DNA of 49,286 bases from Firmicutes bacterium UBA1739 (GCA_002315385.1 DCHZ01000002.1:937-50222); one strand, 5' to 3'. Shown: positions 41,749 through 49,286, counted from the first letter of the stretch. Made by a program: numbers and translations. Notes: generated by a model not told the origin, from the sequence alone.

Positions 41749-43893
41749 ATGGTGAATAAGAAGGCATTACGTGGAATAGGTTTATATCTTGCGATATTTC
41801 TTATAATATTAGTTACGGTTTTTATTTATTACGATAAGCCCAAGGAAGAGGTTAAAGAAATACCTTTTTCCGAAATGATTACTGAAATTTCAACGGATAA
41901 TATCAGCAGTGTTCACATGGACAATACTGTTTTCACGGCTGTGACTAAAGATAAAAAACAGACGATTGTTTCGTATGCATCGACGGAAATGGAGGCCAAT
42001 GTTGTATTCAGCAAATACATTCTGCCCAGGGCGGAAGCCGGGACTCTCGAAGTGACCTCGGATAAGCCGAAAACCACCAACTGGTTTCTGTCAATGCTGC
42101 CTACTCTGCTGATACTGGTAGTATTTATTGCGGTTTGGTTCTTCTTCATGAATCAGGCACAGGGCGGAGGCGGAAAGGTCATGGGCTTCGGTAAAAACCG
42201 GGCTACGCTTCATAAAGAGGATGATTTAAAGAAGGTTACATTTAAGGATGTTGCCGGTCTTGAAGAAGAAAAGGAAGAGCTTCAGGAAATTGTGGATTTT
42301 CTGCGGAATCCGATGAAATATACCAATCTCGGAGCGAGAATACCTAAAGGTGTGCTGCTGGTGGGTCCTCCGGGAACAGGAAAAACATATATTTCCAAGG
42401 CAACGGCAGGAGAAGCCGGTGTTCCGTTTTACAGTATAAGCGGTTCGGATTTTGTGGAAATGTTTGTAGGTGTAGGTGCATCCCGTGTAAGGGATATGTT
42501 TGCAGAAGCAAAAAAGAATCACCCGTGCATAGTATTTATTGATGAAATTGATGCGGTGGGAAGAAAAAGAGGTGCAGGTCTCGGCGGCGGCCATGACGAA
42601 AGAGAGCAGACTCTTAATCAGCTTCTGGTTGAGATGGACGGTTTCGGTGAGAACGAAGGCATCATAGTAATTGCGGCTACAAACAGACCGGACGTTCTGG
42701 ACCCCGCACTGCTGAGACCGGGCAGATTTGACAGACAGATTGTTATAGATATACCCGATCTTAAGGGAAGAGAAGAAATAATCGAAGTTCACTCTAAAAA
42801 CAAGCCGCTGGCTGATGATGTTAATGTTGAGATTCTTGCAAAAAGAACACCGGGATTTACTCCGGCGGATATTGAAAATATGATGAACGAGGCGGCTATT
42901 TTAACTGCCAGAAACAATTTGCCGTCTATCGATATGGATACAATAGAAACTGCTATTACAAAGGTTATAGCGGGGCCTGAAAAGAAAAGTAAGATTATCA
43001 GTGACAAGGAAAAGAGACTTACCGCTTATCATGAGGCAGGTCATGCGGTAGTGGCTTCACTGCTCCCGAATTCCGATAAGGTACATCAGGTTACCATTAT
43101 TCCGAGAGGCAGAGCCGGAGGGTTTACGATGACACTTCCGGAAGAAGATAAAAGCTACATCACAAAAGGTGAGATGTTTGACCAGATTATTCATTTACTG
43201 GGCGGACGTGTTGCGGAAAAGCTTGTTCTTGAAGATATCAGTACCGGTGCAAGTAATGATATTGAAAGGGGAACCAATATTGCAAGAAATATGGTGACCA
43301 GATATGGCATGAGCGATAGAATCGGTCCTGTTAATTACAGCTCTGAAGATGAGATTTTCCTGGGAAGAGATTTCTCTGCGAGAAATAATGTTTCGGAAGC
43401 TGTTTCCAGTGAGATAGACCACGAAATCAGAAGAATCATAGAAGCGGCTTATGCGAAAACCGAGGAGCTTCTGACAGCTAATATGGATAAACTTCATATT
43501 GTGGCTAACGGTCTTATTGAACTCGAAACGCTGGATGCCGAACAGTATGAAAGACTGTATAACGGAGAATCCGTGGAGGTTCTTAAAGCCGAACTGGACG
43601 AAAAACGCAGAAAGCAGAAAGAAGAAAGAGAAGCCGCAAGACTCAGAGCTGCCAGGGAAAGACATGAAGAAACAAAAAAGATATTCATGGGACAGGTAGA
43701 TCCGATTACGGGAAAATATGTTTCCGAAGTAAAGAGGAATACCGATACCGGAAGCAGCGGAAATAACTCCCCGAAGGAGTTCTGGAGAGAATACGCAGAC
43801 GCAGATAAGAATAAAGCAGATGAAACCTGGGAAAAGGATTTGTTTAAGGAAAACGAAGAAGCCGAAAAGAAGGAGCCGAAGCAGGAGGATTAA
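41749..43893 (+). CDS. ftsH: ATP-dependent zinc metalloprotease FtsH
   Basis: Membrane-bound AAA+ protease of 714 residues that degrades misfolded membrane and regulatory proteins. Helices lie at about 8-27 and 112-134. Walker A GPPGTGKT (206-213), Walker B IVFIDEIDA, the second region of homology ATNRPDVLDPALLRPGRFD and zinc motif HEAGH (428-432) are intact. The C-terminus is extended and highly charged. ATG 41749 is only 3 nt from GGAGG; the adjacent GTG 41752 is 6 nt away and may be the true start. Confidence 0.97.
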   Translation: MVNKKALRGIGLYLAIFLIILVTVFIYYDKPKEEVKEIPFSEMITEISTDNISSVHMDNTVFTAVTKDKKQTIVSYASTEMEANVVFSKYILPRAEAGTLEVTSDKPKTTNWFLSMLPTLLILVVFIAVWFFFMNQAQGGGGKVMGFGKNRATLHKEDDLKKVTFKDVAGLEEEKEELQEIVDFLRNPMKYTNLGARIPKGVLLVGPPGTGKTYISKATAGEAGVPFYSISGSDFVEMFVGVGASRVRDMFAEAKKNHPCIVFIDEIDAVGRKRGAGLGGGHDEREQTLNQLLVEMDGFGENEGIIVIAATNRPDVLDPALLRPGRFDRQIVIDIPDLKGREEIIEVHSKNKPLADDVNVEILAKRTPGFTPADIENMMNEAAILTARNNLPSIDMDTIETAITKVIAGPEKKSKIISDKEKRLTAYHEAGHAVVASLLPNSDKVHQVTIIPRGRAGGFTMTLPEEDKSYITKGEMFDQIIHLLGGRVAEKLVLEDISTGASNDIERGTNIARNMVTRYGMSDRIGPVNYSSEDEIFLGRDFSARNNVSEAVSSEIDHEIRRIIEAAYAKTEELLTANMDKLHIVANGLIELETLDAEQYERLYNGESVEVLKAELDEKRRKQKEEREAARLRAARERHEETKKIFMGQVDPITGKYVSEVKRNTDTGSSGNNSPKEFWREYADADKNKADETWEKDLFKENEEAEKKEPKQED

Positions 43894-43894
43894 A

Positions 43895-44671
43895 ATGTTA
43901 GTAGCTTTCGATGTGGGAAATACGAACATCGTTATAGGGGTATTCGAAGGGGAGAAGCTGATTAAGTCATGGAGAATGAAGACAGATAAAAATAAGACAG
44001 TTGATGAATACGGGATGCTGATTAACCAGTTATTTACTTACGATGGAATAGACATCAAATCGGTGAGCGACGTGATTATTTCCACGGTAGTACCTCCTGT
44101 TTTGTATACATTACAGCATTTGTCAAGGAAATACTTTAATAAAAAAGCAATCGTTGTCGGCCCGGGAATAAAGACCGGAATGATTATCAAGTATGACAAC
44201 CCCAAGCAGGTGGGTACCGACAGAATTGTAAATGCCGTTGCCGCTTTTCATAAGTACGGCGGACCGCTGATAATCGTTGATACGGGAACTGCGACGACCT
44301 TTTGCGCGGTAAGCAAGAACGGCGAATATCTTGGAGGAACAATTGCTCCGGGCCTGAAAATATCCAGTGAAGCTCTGGTTGAGAAAACAGCTAAACTGCC
44401 CAAGGTAGAGATTGAAGAACCGGGAAAGGTAATCTGCAAGAATACCATTGAAAGTATTCAGGCAGGGCTGGTGTACGGACATGTCGGACTGATCGAATAT
44501 GTTGTCAACAGGATGAAGCTTGAGCTTTCACCTGACGGAAAGGACCGGGTAACGGTAGTGGCTACCGGGGGAATGGCAGGATTGACTGCGGAAATAACAA
44601 GCTGTATAGACTATATCGAAAGAGACCTTACTTTAGACGGACTCAGACTGATTTATAAAAAGAACAGATAA
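43895..44671 (+). CDS. coaX: Type III pantothenate kinase
   Basis: ASKHA-fold kinase of 258 residues for the first step of coenzyme A synthesis. DVGNTNIVIGVFEG is the phosphate-1 motif, GTDRIVNAVAAFHKYGG binds pantothenate, and VDTGTATTF holds the catalytic aspartate. AGGAGG overlaps the end of ftsH, and ATG 43895 starts one base after its stop, so the two genes are coupled. The frame extends upstream inside ftsH, but only this start gives the family N-terminus. Confidence 0.96.
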   Translation: MLVAFDVGNTNIVIGVFEGEKLIKSWRMKTDKNKTVDEYGMLINQLFTYDGIDIKSVSDVIISTVVPPVLYTLQHLSRKYFNKKAIVVGPGIKTGMIIKYDNPKQVGTDRIVNAVAAFHKYGGPLIIVDTGTATTFCAVSKNGEYLGGTIAPGLKISSEALVEKTAKLPKVEIEEPGKVICKNTIESIQAGLVYGHVGLIEYVVNRMKLELSPDGKDRVTVVATGGMAGLTAEITSCIDYIERDLTLDGLRLIYKKNR

Positions 44672-44683
44672 AACAAAACGTGC

Positions 44684-44733
44684 AAAAGTATGTATTGTGA
44701 GCTGCGTAATTCACGATGCATACTTTTTTTTAT
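44684..44733 (+). terminator. Terminator after coaX
   Basis: A 17-bp stem with two G-T pairs: 44684-44700 (AAAAGTATG..., outer arm) with 44711-44727 (...CATACTTTT), a 10-nt loop and a following T-run. Confidence 0.9.
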
Positions 44734-44766
44734 CATAATTAGAGGAATTAAAGATGACAAAAATCG

Positions 44767-44796
44767 TTGATTTTTATAAAAAAATCATGATATAAT
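44767..44796 (+). promoter_or_regulatory. Promoter of the dusB-greA-lysS cluster
   Basis: TTGATT (44767-44772), 18-bp spacer, extended -10 TGATATAAT with TATAAT at 44791-44796. Confidence 0.7.
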
Positions 44797-44829
44797 TAAA
44801 CATTATTGTAATAGAAATGGCGGTAAAAA

Positions 44830-45792
44830 ATGAATGCTAAAATAGGAGAGCTTGAGTTCGACAATCCTTTTATTATGGCTCCCATGGCGGGAATTACAGA
44901 CAGTGCGTTTCGTCTTCTGTGCAGAGAGATGGGCTGCGGATTGTCGTATTCGGAAATGATAAGTGCCAAGGCAATGTATTACGGTGATAAACATACGGAG
45001 CAGCTGCTGGTAATCAGAGACGGAGAAGGGCCTGTGGCGTATCAGATTTTCGGTTCCGAGCCTGAAATCATGGCTTTTGCGGCGGATAAACTGAAGGACA
45101 GAGATAACTGCATCATTGATATAAACATGGGATGCCCCGTGCCGAAGGTTGCAAAAAACGGAGAAGGCTCGGCTTTGATGAAAACTCCGAAGCTGATTCG
45201 GGAAATTGTTGCTCAGACTGTCAGGGCTGCGAATAAGCCTGTAACGGTGAAAATGCGTCTCGGCTGGAATGATTCCTGTATCAACGTCATAGAATGTGCC
45301 GGAGAGGCGGAGGCCGGAGGTGCATCGGCGGTGGCGGTGCATGCCCGTACCCGGGAACAGTATTACAGCGGCAGGGCAGACTGGTCTGCCATTGCGGAGG
45401 TCAGAAAAAATCTGAGTATTCCGGTTATTGGAAACGGAGACATTTTCTCCGCAGAAGACGGACTGCGCATGATGGATGAAACCGGCTGTGATATGATTAT
45501 GGTGGCTCGGGGAGCCCTCGGAAATCCATGGATTTTCAGAGAGCTTAATGCTGTATGGAAGGGTATGAAGCCGGAAGCCAGACCCGGACTAAAGGAAATA
45601 TCCGACGCTATGCTCAGGCAGCTTAATATGATGGCTGAAGAAAAGGGCGACTACAGAGCTGTCCGGGAGATGCGGAAGCATGTGGGCTGGTATATTAAAG
45701 GTGTACACGGTGCGGCATCGATTCGCGGTCAGGTAAATACAATTGATGATATCGGGGAATTAAGGTCATTCTTGACAATGATTGCCTGTTAA
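44830..45792 (+). CDS. dusB: tRNA-dihydrouridine synthase, DusB type
   Basis: FMN-dependent TIM-barrel enzyme of 320 residues reducing uridines in the tRNA D-loop. The N-terminus reads NPFIMAPMAGITDSAFR. The catalytic Cys region is INMGCPVPKVAKNGEGSAL, with VKMRLGW and VHARTREQYYSGRADW following, and the phosphate site is VIGNGDIFSAEDG and MVARGALGNPW. GreA follows after 34 bp. The order dusB-greA-lysS is common in Firmicutes. Confidence 0.94.
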   Translation: MNAKIGELEFDNPFIMAPMAGITDSAFRLLCREMGCGLSYSEMISAKAMYYGDKHTEQLLVIRDGEGPVAYQIFGSEPEIMAFAADKLKDRDNCIIDINMGCPVPKVAKNGEGSALMKTPKLIREIVAQTVRAANKPVTVKMRLGWNDSCINVIECAGEAEAGGASAVAVHARTREQYYSGRADWSAIAEVRKNLSIPVIGNGDIFSAEDGLRMMDETGCDMIMVARGALGNPWIFRELNAVWKGMKPEARPGLKEISDAMLRQLNMMAEEKGDYRAVREMRKHVGWYIKGVHGAASIRGQVNTIDDIGELRSFLTMIAC

Positions 45793-45826
45793 TTTATTAT
45801 TAAAAAAATAGAAAGGGAGTTTGAAA

Positions 45827-46306
45827 ATGTCTGAAGAACTGATTTTGACCCGGGAGGGGTATGATAAAATTGAGCAGGAACATGAGTATCTGGTTGCTGT
45901 CAGAAGAAAGGAAGTAGCTGAAAGAATCAAGGAAGCTATTTCATACGGCGATATTTCGGAAAACTCCGAATTTGACTCTGCCAAAAATGAGCAGGCTGAA
46001 CTTGAGGAAAGAATTCTGAAGCTGGAAAACATGATGAGAAATGCCACTATTATCGAGGAAGATGATATTAATCTCGAAGTAGTAAATGTAGGTCTCACGA
46101 TTCGTGTTAAAGATAGAGAGTATAACGATGAAATGGAATTTACCATTGTGGGCTCATCGGAAATTGATCCCGAAAATCATTGCATTTCAAATGAATCTCC
46201 TATAGGAAAAGAACTGATGGGAAAGCGTGTCGGTGATATTGCGGAAATTGCGATTCCCGACGGTTCGATAGTGTCATTTGAAGTGCTGGAAATAACCAAA
46301 AAGTAG
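45827..46306 (+). CDS. greA: Transcription elongation factor GreA
   Basis: A 159-residue factor that stimulates RNA cleavage by backtracked RNA polymerase. The N-terminal coiled coil carries the acidic tip in SYGDISENSEFDSAKNEQAE, and the C-terminal FKBP-like domain has SPIGKELMGKRVGD and SIVSFEVLEI. ATG 45827 follows AAAGGGAG; the TTG two codons upstream is inside the spacing. Lysyl-tRNA synthetase follows after 28 bp. Confidence 0.96.
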   Translation: MSEELILTREGYDKIEQEHEYLVAVRRKEVAERIKEAISYGDISENSEFDSAKNEQAELEERILKLENMMRNATIIEEDDINLEVVNVGLTIRVKDREYNDEMEFTIVGSSEIDPENHCISNESPIGKELMGKRVGDIAEIAIPDGSIVSFEVLEITKK

Positions 46307-46334
46307 AAGAAAAATTGAAAAGGAGGAAATCGGT

Positions 46335-47963
46335 ATGGCAGATGAAAAGAAAGCAGTTCTGAATGAAGTTGAAAACAGCGAGTATAAGATCTCGGAACAG
46401 TGTTTAATCAGGAGAGATAAACTGAAAAATCTTCAGGATGAAGGAAGAAATCCGTATCTGATTACTAAGTTTAACCAGGAAGTATATTCGGAAGAATTAA
46501 AGAAAAAATATGCGGGACTTGCAAATGAAGAGGAATCCGGAGATAAATTTACTATTGCCGGTCGTCTCATGTCTAAGAGAGTAATGGGTAAGGCAAGCTT
46601 TGCTCATCTCAGAGACTATAAAGGGGACATTCAGCTTTATGTAACAAGAGATAATCTGGGTGTTGATTCCTATGCCGATTTTAAAAAGCTTGATATCGGT
46701 GACATTATCGGCGTTTACGGTGAAGTTTTCAGAACAAAAACCGGCGAACTTTCGGTACGTGCCGAGAAGCTTACCCTTCTTTCAAAAAGCATCAGACCTC
46801 TTCCGGAAAAGTTCCACGGACTTACAGATGTTGAACAGAGATACCGTCAGCGTTATGTTGACCTTATCATGAATCCTGATGTTAAGGATACTTTCATTAA
46901 GAGAAGCATGATTATGAAGGAAATCAGAGCTTATCTTGATGAGAAGGGTTATCTTGAGGTTGAAACTCCGATTCTCACTCCTTTTGAGATCGGTGCATCG
47001 GCAAGACCTTTCACAACTCATCACAATACTCTCGACATGGATATGGTTCTCAGAATCGAAACAGAGCTTTATCTGAAGAGACTTATTGTCGGAGGCATTG
47101 ACAGAGTATATGAAATCGGCCGTATTTTCAGAAATGAAGGTATGGATCCCAAGCATAATCCCGAATTCACATCCATCGAGCTTTATCAGGCCTACACAAA
47201 TTTAGGCGGAATGATGGATCTTGTAGAAGAGCTTTTCAAGCGTCTTGCGGACAATGTATGCGGAACAAGAAAGATTAATTATCAGGGTATTGATATCGAC
47301 CTGGACAACTGGCAGCGTCTCACAATGATTGAAGCTGTAAAGAAATACAGCGGAGTTGATTTTGCAGAGGTTAAAACTGACGAAGAAGCCATTGCTCTGG
47401 CAAAGGAACACCATGTTGAGCTTCCGGATCAGCTTACAAGAGGAAATATCCTTGCTGAATTCTTCGATGCTTTTGTCGAGGACAAGCTGATTCAGCCAAC
47501 ATTTATCTACGATTATCCTGTTGAAATCAGTCCTCTGGCTAAGAGAAAGCCGGATGACCCGGAATATACCGAAAGATTCGAATTCTTTATCAATTGTACG
47601 GAATACGGAAATGCATTCTCAGAACTTAACGATCCGATTGACCAGAGAGGAAGATTTGAGCGTCAGGTTGCCGCACGTAAGGCTGTTGAGCCCGAAGCAA
47701 AGTGTCAGGTTGATTATGATTTCGTAAATGCCCTTGAATACGGCATGCCTCCTACAGGCGGACTCGGAATCGGCATTGACAGAACCGTTATGCTGCTTAC
47801 GAACAGCGCAAGCATCAGAGACGTTATCCTGTTCCCGACAATGAAGCCCCTCGACGCTCCCAAGGCAAAGAGATTTTGCGTTTGCCCGAGATGTGGTTAT
47901 AAAGGCGAAGCGGAATATGACAATGTTTGCCCCAAGTGTGGATTTATTAGTGATGACGATTAA
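46335..47963 (+). CDS. lysS: Lysyl-tRNA synthetase (class II) with extra C-terminal zinc ribbon
   Basis: Class II synthetase of 542 residues. An OB-fold anticodon domain (about 70-170) carries FTIAGRLMSKRVMGKASFAH. The catalytic core has motif 1, motif 2 (YEIGRIFRNEGMDPKHNPEF) and motif 3 (GLGIGIDRTVMLLT). A normal LysRS would end near DVILFPTMKP. This one continues about 40 residues, with Cys517, Cys520, Cys532 and Cys535 in CPRCGYKG and CPKCGF, a zinc-ribbon pair, and an acidic end. AGGAGG precedes the ATG. It is last of the core genes before mobile-element DNA. Confidence 0.95.
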   Translation: MADEKKAVLNEVENSEYKISEQCLIRRDKLKNLQDEGRNPYLITKFNQEVYSEELKKKYAGLANEEESGDKFTIAGRLMSKRVMGKASFAHLRDYKGDIQLYVTRDNLGVDSYADFKKLDIGDIIGVYGEVFRTKTGELSVRAEKLTLLSKSIRPLPEKFHGLTDVEQRYRQRYVDLIMNPDVKDTFIKRSMIMKEIRAYLDEKGYLEVETPILTPFEIGASARPFTTHHNTLDMDMVLRIETELYLKRLIVGGIDRVYEIGRIFRNEGMDPKHNPEFTSIELYQAYTNLGGMMDLVEELFKRLADNVCGTRKINYQGIDIDLDNWQRLTMIEAVKKYSGVDFAEVKTDEEAIALAKEHHVELPDQLTRGNILAEFFDAFVEDKLIQPTFIYDYPVEISPLAKRKPDDPEYTERFEFFINCTEYGNAFSELNDPIDQRGRFERQVAARKAVEPEAKCQVDYDFVNALEYGMPPTGGLGIGIDRTVMLLTNSASIRDVILFPTMKPLDAPKAKRFCVCPRCGYKGEAEYDNVCPKCGFISDDD

Positions 47964-48040
47964 ACAGGTCAAAAGTTCACTCTGGACGACGGAAATGGCA
48001 CAAATCGCACGTTTTTGAACGGAATTCATGCTAATTATGA
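47964..48040. other. Chromosome/mobile-element junction region
   Basis: No gene and no clear intrinsic terminator for lysS. Sequence character changes here from core genes to mobile-element-like DNA. An attachment site could lie here, but no duplicated flank is visible within the window to prove it. Confidence 0.35.
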
Positions 48041-48148
48041 GATGAAAAACTGATCCTGTTCTCTGCCGAACATCACGAGAACGACGAGGAAAAGCTGCAT
48101 ATGCTGATGCTGGACAACCACATCCCCGCCGGCGCGAAGATGTATTGA
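48041..48148 (+). pseudogene. C-terminal remnant of an unidentified mobile-element gene
   Basis: The frame after a stop at 48038-48040 encodes 35 residues ending HMLMLDNHIPAGAKMY before TGA 48146-48148. It has no usable start, is richer in G+C than its flanks, and has a natural-looking C-terminus. It is most likely the tail of a gene whose body was deleted on integration or excision. I do not recognise the family. Confidence 0.45.
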
Positions 48149-48229
48149 GTGACTGATTCGTTCACTGATAAGTGACATCAAACCGACTTTTGACATCATT
48201 TTGACAGCAAAATTTTGCGTGATCACGCA
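48148..48229. repeat. Cluster of short direct repeats and two overlapping palindromes
   Basis: TGACATCA occurs at 48173-48180 and 48191-48198; TTTTGACA at 48188-48195 and 48199-48206 (11-bp period). GCAAAATTTTGC (48207-48218) and TGCGTGATCACGCA (48216-48229) are perfect palindromes sharing three bases. AGTGAC/TCACT elements lie at 48148-48176. This density of symmetric sites suggests an operator, recombinase arm sites or an origin. Confidence 0.55.
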
Positions 48230-48279
48230 TCACCACGAAGCGTAACGAATTTCAGGCTAAAGACGAATATATCACTTTT

Positions 48280-48320
48280 GAGCACTTCTTGAGAGAAATC
48301 CCGGGAAGTGCTCTTTCTGT
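48280..48320 (+). terminator. Hairpin upstream of the excisionase-like genes
   Basis: GAGCACTTC (48280-48288) pairs with GAAGTGCTC (48305-48313), followed by TTTCTGTTT. It could be a terminator for an upstream transcript or part of the leader. Confidence 0.55.
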
Positions 48321-48374
48321 TTCCGGTCAAACACTTCTGTCACGACTGTCATGAACTTTGATGGAGGAAACAAT

Positions 48375-48641
48375 ATGAAAAACGAGTACGCACCGATTAT
48401 GAGCATGAAAGAGGTACCGGATAACCTGAGAAAACTGCAGCGTAGATATCTGCGCTATCAGCAGGCGGAGCTCGTGTACAGCATTTCCCATAAGAAATTG
48501 CTTGAACTTGCAAGCGAGGCAGGCGCTATTTATCGAATGGACGGGACGGTACTGATTAACCGTGACATCTTCGATGCCTATCTGGAACGGTTCCACGAAC
48601 CTGCAACAAATAAACGGGGAGGGAAAACAGATGAGCGGTAA
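48375..48641 (+). CDS. Excisionase-like small DNA-binding protein (DUF6462-like), copy 1
   Basis: An 88-residue protein of the small helix-turn-helix/excisionase-like type common on integrative elements of Clostridia; the DUF6462 label is from memory. The core YSISHKKLLELASEAGAIYR followed by TVLINRDIFDAYLERF looks like a MerR/Xis winged helix: helix, turn, then a strand ending in a short helix. GGAGG lies 8 nt before ATG 48375. It overlaps the next, paralogous gene by 11 bp. It probably helps control excision or element gene expression. Confidence 0.7.
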   Translation: MKNEYAPIMSMKEVPDNLRKLQRRYLRYQQAELVYSISHKKLLELASEAGAIYRMDGTVLINRDIFDAYLERFHEPATNKRGGKTDER

Positions 48642-48870
48642 TGCATGGATGTTTTCTGATCAGATTGACGATGAAGATATTCTTTTCATGCAGCATGAAT
48701 TCATCTCCTACAAGATGGCCTGTGACTATTATCATCTCGGACTGAAGCCGGTGACGAGGCTTTCTCACGAAGCCGGGGCAATCTACAAAATAGGCGACAA
48801 GGTTTTGATTAAAAGGTCAATTTTTGAGGAGTATTTGAGACAGACAAGACGGGAGGATGGCGCAAAATGA
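48631..48870 (+). CDS. Excisionase-like small DNA-binding protein (DUF6462-like), copy 2
   Basis: A 79-residue paralogue of the preceding protein. LSHEAGAIYKIGDKVLIKRS and IFEEYLRQ align with ASEAGAIYRMDGTVLINRDI and FDAYLERF upstream, while the N-terminal half (DQIDDEDILFMQHEFISYKM) differs and is acidic. ATG 48631 follows GGGAGG; the frame is open upstream, but that part overlaps copy 1. The stop overlaps the next start (ATGA), so the three genes are translationally coupled. Confidence 0.7.
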   Translation: MSGNAWMFSDQIDDEDILFMQHEFISYKMACDYYHLGLKPVTRLSHEAGAIYKIGDKVLIKRSIFEEYLRQTRREDGAK

Positions 48871-49103
48871 AAAAGCTGATTTCCTGCGAATACAACATGG
48901 ACTTAGCCTGCGTGGAATTGAAATACTCCGACGGCACGATGATCGCCATCGACACCATCGCCGTGGAAAATGAGTTTGCGGAAACATGGCTCGACCGACG
49001 GGAACTGGATTATCTGATCTATAATGATCCGCTTGGGTATTCCGAGCTGGTGCTGAACGGCGATGTGAAGGCGTATCTCGATACGGTGAGGCAGGGGCAG
49101 TAA
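48867..49103 (+). CDS. Small DUF6061-like mobile-element protein
   Basis: A 78-residue protein of unknown function, similar from memory to DUF6061 proteins that travel with the excisionase-like genes on clostridial elements. It reads CEYNMDLACVELKYSDGTMI at the start and then a short helical C-terminus. It has no membrane segment and no catalytic motif. It overlaps the preceding gene by 4 bp and is followed by a strong hairpin, closing a three-gene operon. Confidence 0.65.
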   Translation: MKKLISCEYNMDLACVELKYSDGTMIAIDTIAVENEFAETWLDRRELDYLIYNDPLGYSELVLNGDVKAYLDTVRQGQ

Positions 49104-49113
49104 GAAACGAGGG

Positions 49114-49142
49114 AGGATGCTCGCCCGATGAGCATCCTTCCT
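49114..49142 (+). terminator. Terminator of the small-gene operon
   Basis: AGGATGCTC (49114-49122) pairs with GAGCATCCT (49130-49138) around a 7-nt loop, followed by TCCTTT. Confidence 0.75.
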
Positions 49143-49146
49143 TTGT

Positions 49147-49181
49147 TCGAATGACATTAACTGTTAGTAAGGGTCATTCGA
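49147..49181. repeat. Inverted repeat, 9-bp arms
   Basis: TCGAATGAC (49147-49155) and GTCATTCGA (49173-49181) around 17 bp. Placed between two terminator-like hairpins; may be a protein-binding site. Confidence 0.5.
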
Positions 49182-49191
49182 GATGGCTGCC

Positions 49192-49225
49192 AAAGGGTGT
49201 CACTTAAAATGACACCCTTTCTTAG
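49192..49225. terminator. Strong hairpin, 11-bp perfect stem
   Basis: AAAGGGTGTCA (49192-49202) pairs with TGACACCCTTT (49210-49220) around CTTAAAA, followed by CTTAG. It looks like a bidirectional terminator. The remaining bases to 49286 contain TTTAG/CTAAA (49269-49283) but no gene. Confidence 0.65.
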
Positions 49226-49286
49226 TCTGTTCACCCTATTCATTACCGAGGTTGACATGATCCCCCATTTTAGACGGACTAAACCG

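Noticed and set aside
48148..48320. CRISPR array
   Set aside because: Repeats are 8 bp, irregularly arranged and without unique 30-40 bp spacers; no cas genes in the window.

Overview
The window reads as chromosome of a low-to-moderate G+C, Gram-positive, anaerobic member of the Clostridia. Supporting signs are lipobox-type surface lipoproteins, strong AAGGAGG ribosome sites, TTG starts, A/T-rich intergenic promoters of TTGACA/TATAAT type, a clostridial 2[4Fe-4S] ferredoxin, the redox repressor Rex, CIRCE-controlled groES-groEL and type III pantothenate kinase. The genus cannot be fixed from the sequence alone; placement near Eubacteriales Family XIII/Anaerovoracaceae is only a guess.

Left edge (1-860): scrap of mobile DNA. 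An IS21-type end with four regularly spaced GAGCCAC repeats leads into an istA truncated after about 57 codons, followed by a fragment of a serine recombinase. 861-4050: a polar amino-acid ABC importer operon ending in a DapF-fold racemase-like enzyme. 4158-6863: an HtrA-type protease, divergent from two unrecognised single-pass membrane proteins. 6943-8273: two tRNA-Gly genes (CCC and GCC) flanking an EamA permease. 8327-11392: a short KdpD-like kinase and KdpE-like regulator, divergent from an orphan TAXI-family binding lipoprotein. 11567-13992: mscL and an acyl-CoA synthetase.

14144-20838: an Nfu-type protein, a CapA-like lipoprotein, CysQ, a PepV-type dipeptidase and the t6A-modification run tsaE-tsaB-rimI-tsaD. 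20923-25881: acyl carrier protein, an adenosine-deaminase-like amidohydrolase, an ABC-F ATPase with a structured leader, Rex and ferredoxin. 26037-30730: a P-loop/Asp23 fusion protein, an OGG1-type glycosylase, a DUF554 protein and groES-groEL. 30877-36948: an Xre-type regulator, a transglutaminase-like lipoprotein, a DUF308-like protein and a heterodimeric ABC exporter.

37222-47963: a translation and quality-control block: metG, tatD, tilS, ftsH, coaX, dusB-like, greA, lysS. LysRS carries an extra C-terminal zinc ribbon. Right edge (about 47964-49286): the sequence changes character into mobile-element DNA, with a gene-tail remnant, overlapping palindromes and short direct repeats, two tandem paralogous excisionase-like genes, a DUF6061-like gene and three strong hairpins. 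The body of the window is ordinary core chromosome bounded at both ends by mobile-element material. The least-described items are the P-loop/Asp23 fusion, the LysRS zinc ribbon, the racemase-transporter operon, the TAXI/two-component pair and the palindrome cluster near 48.2 kb.
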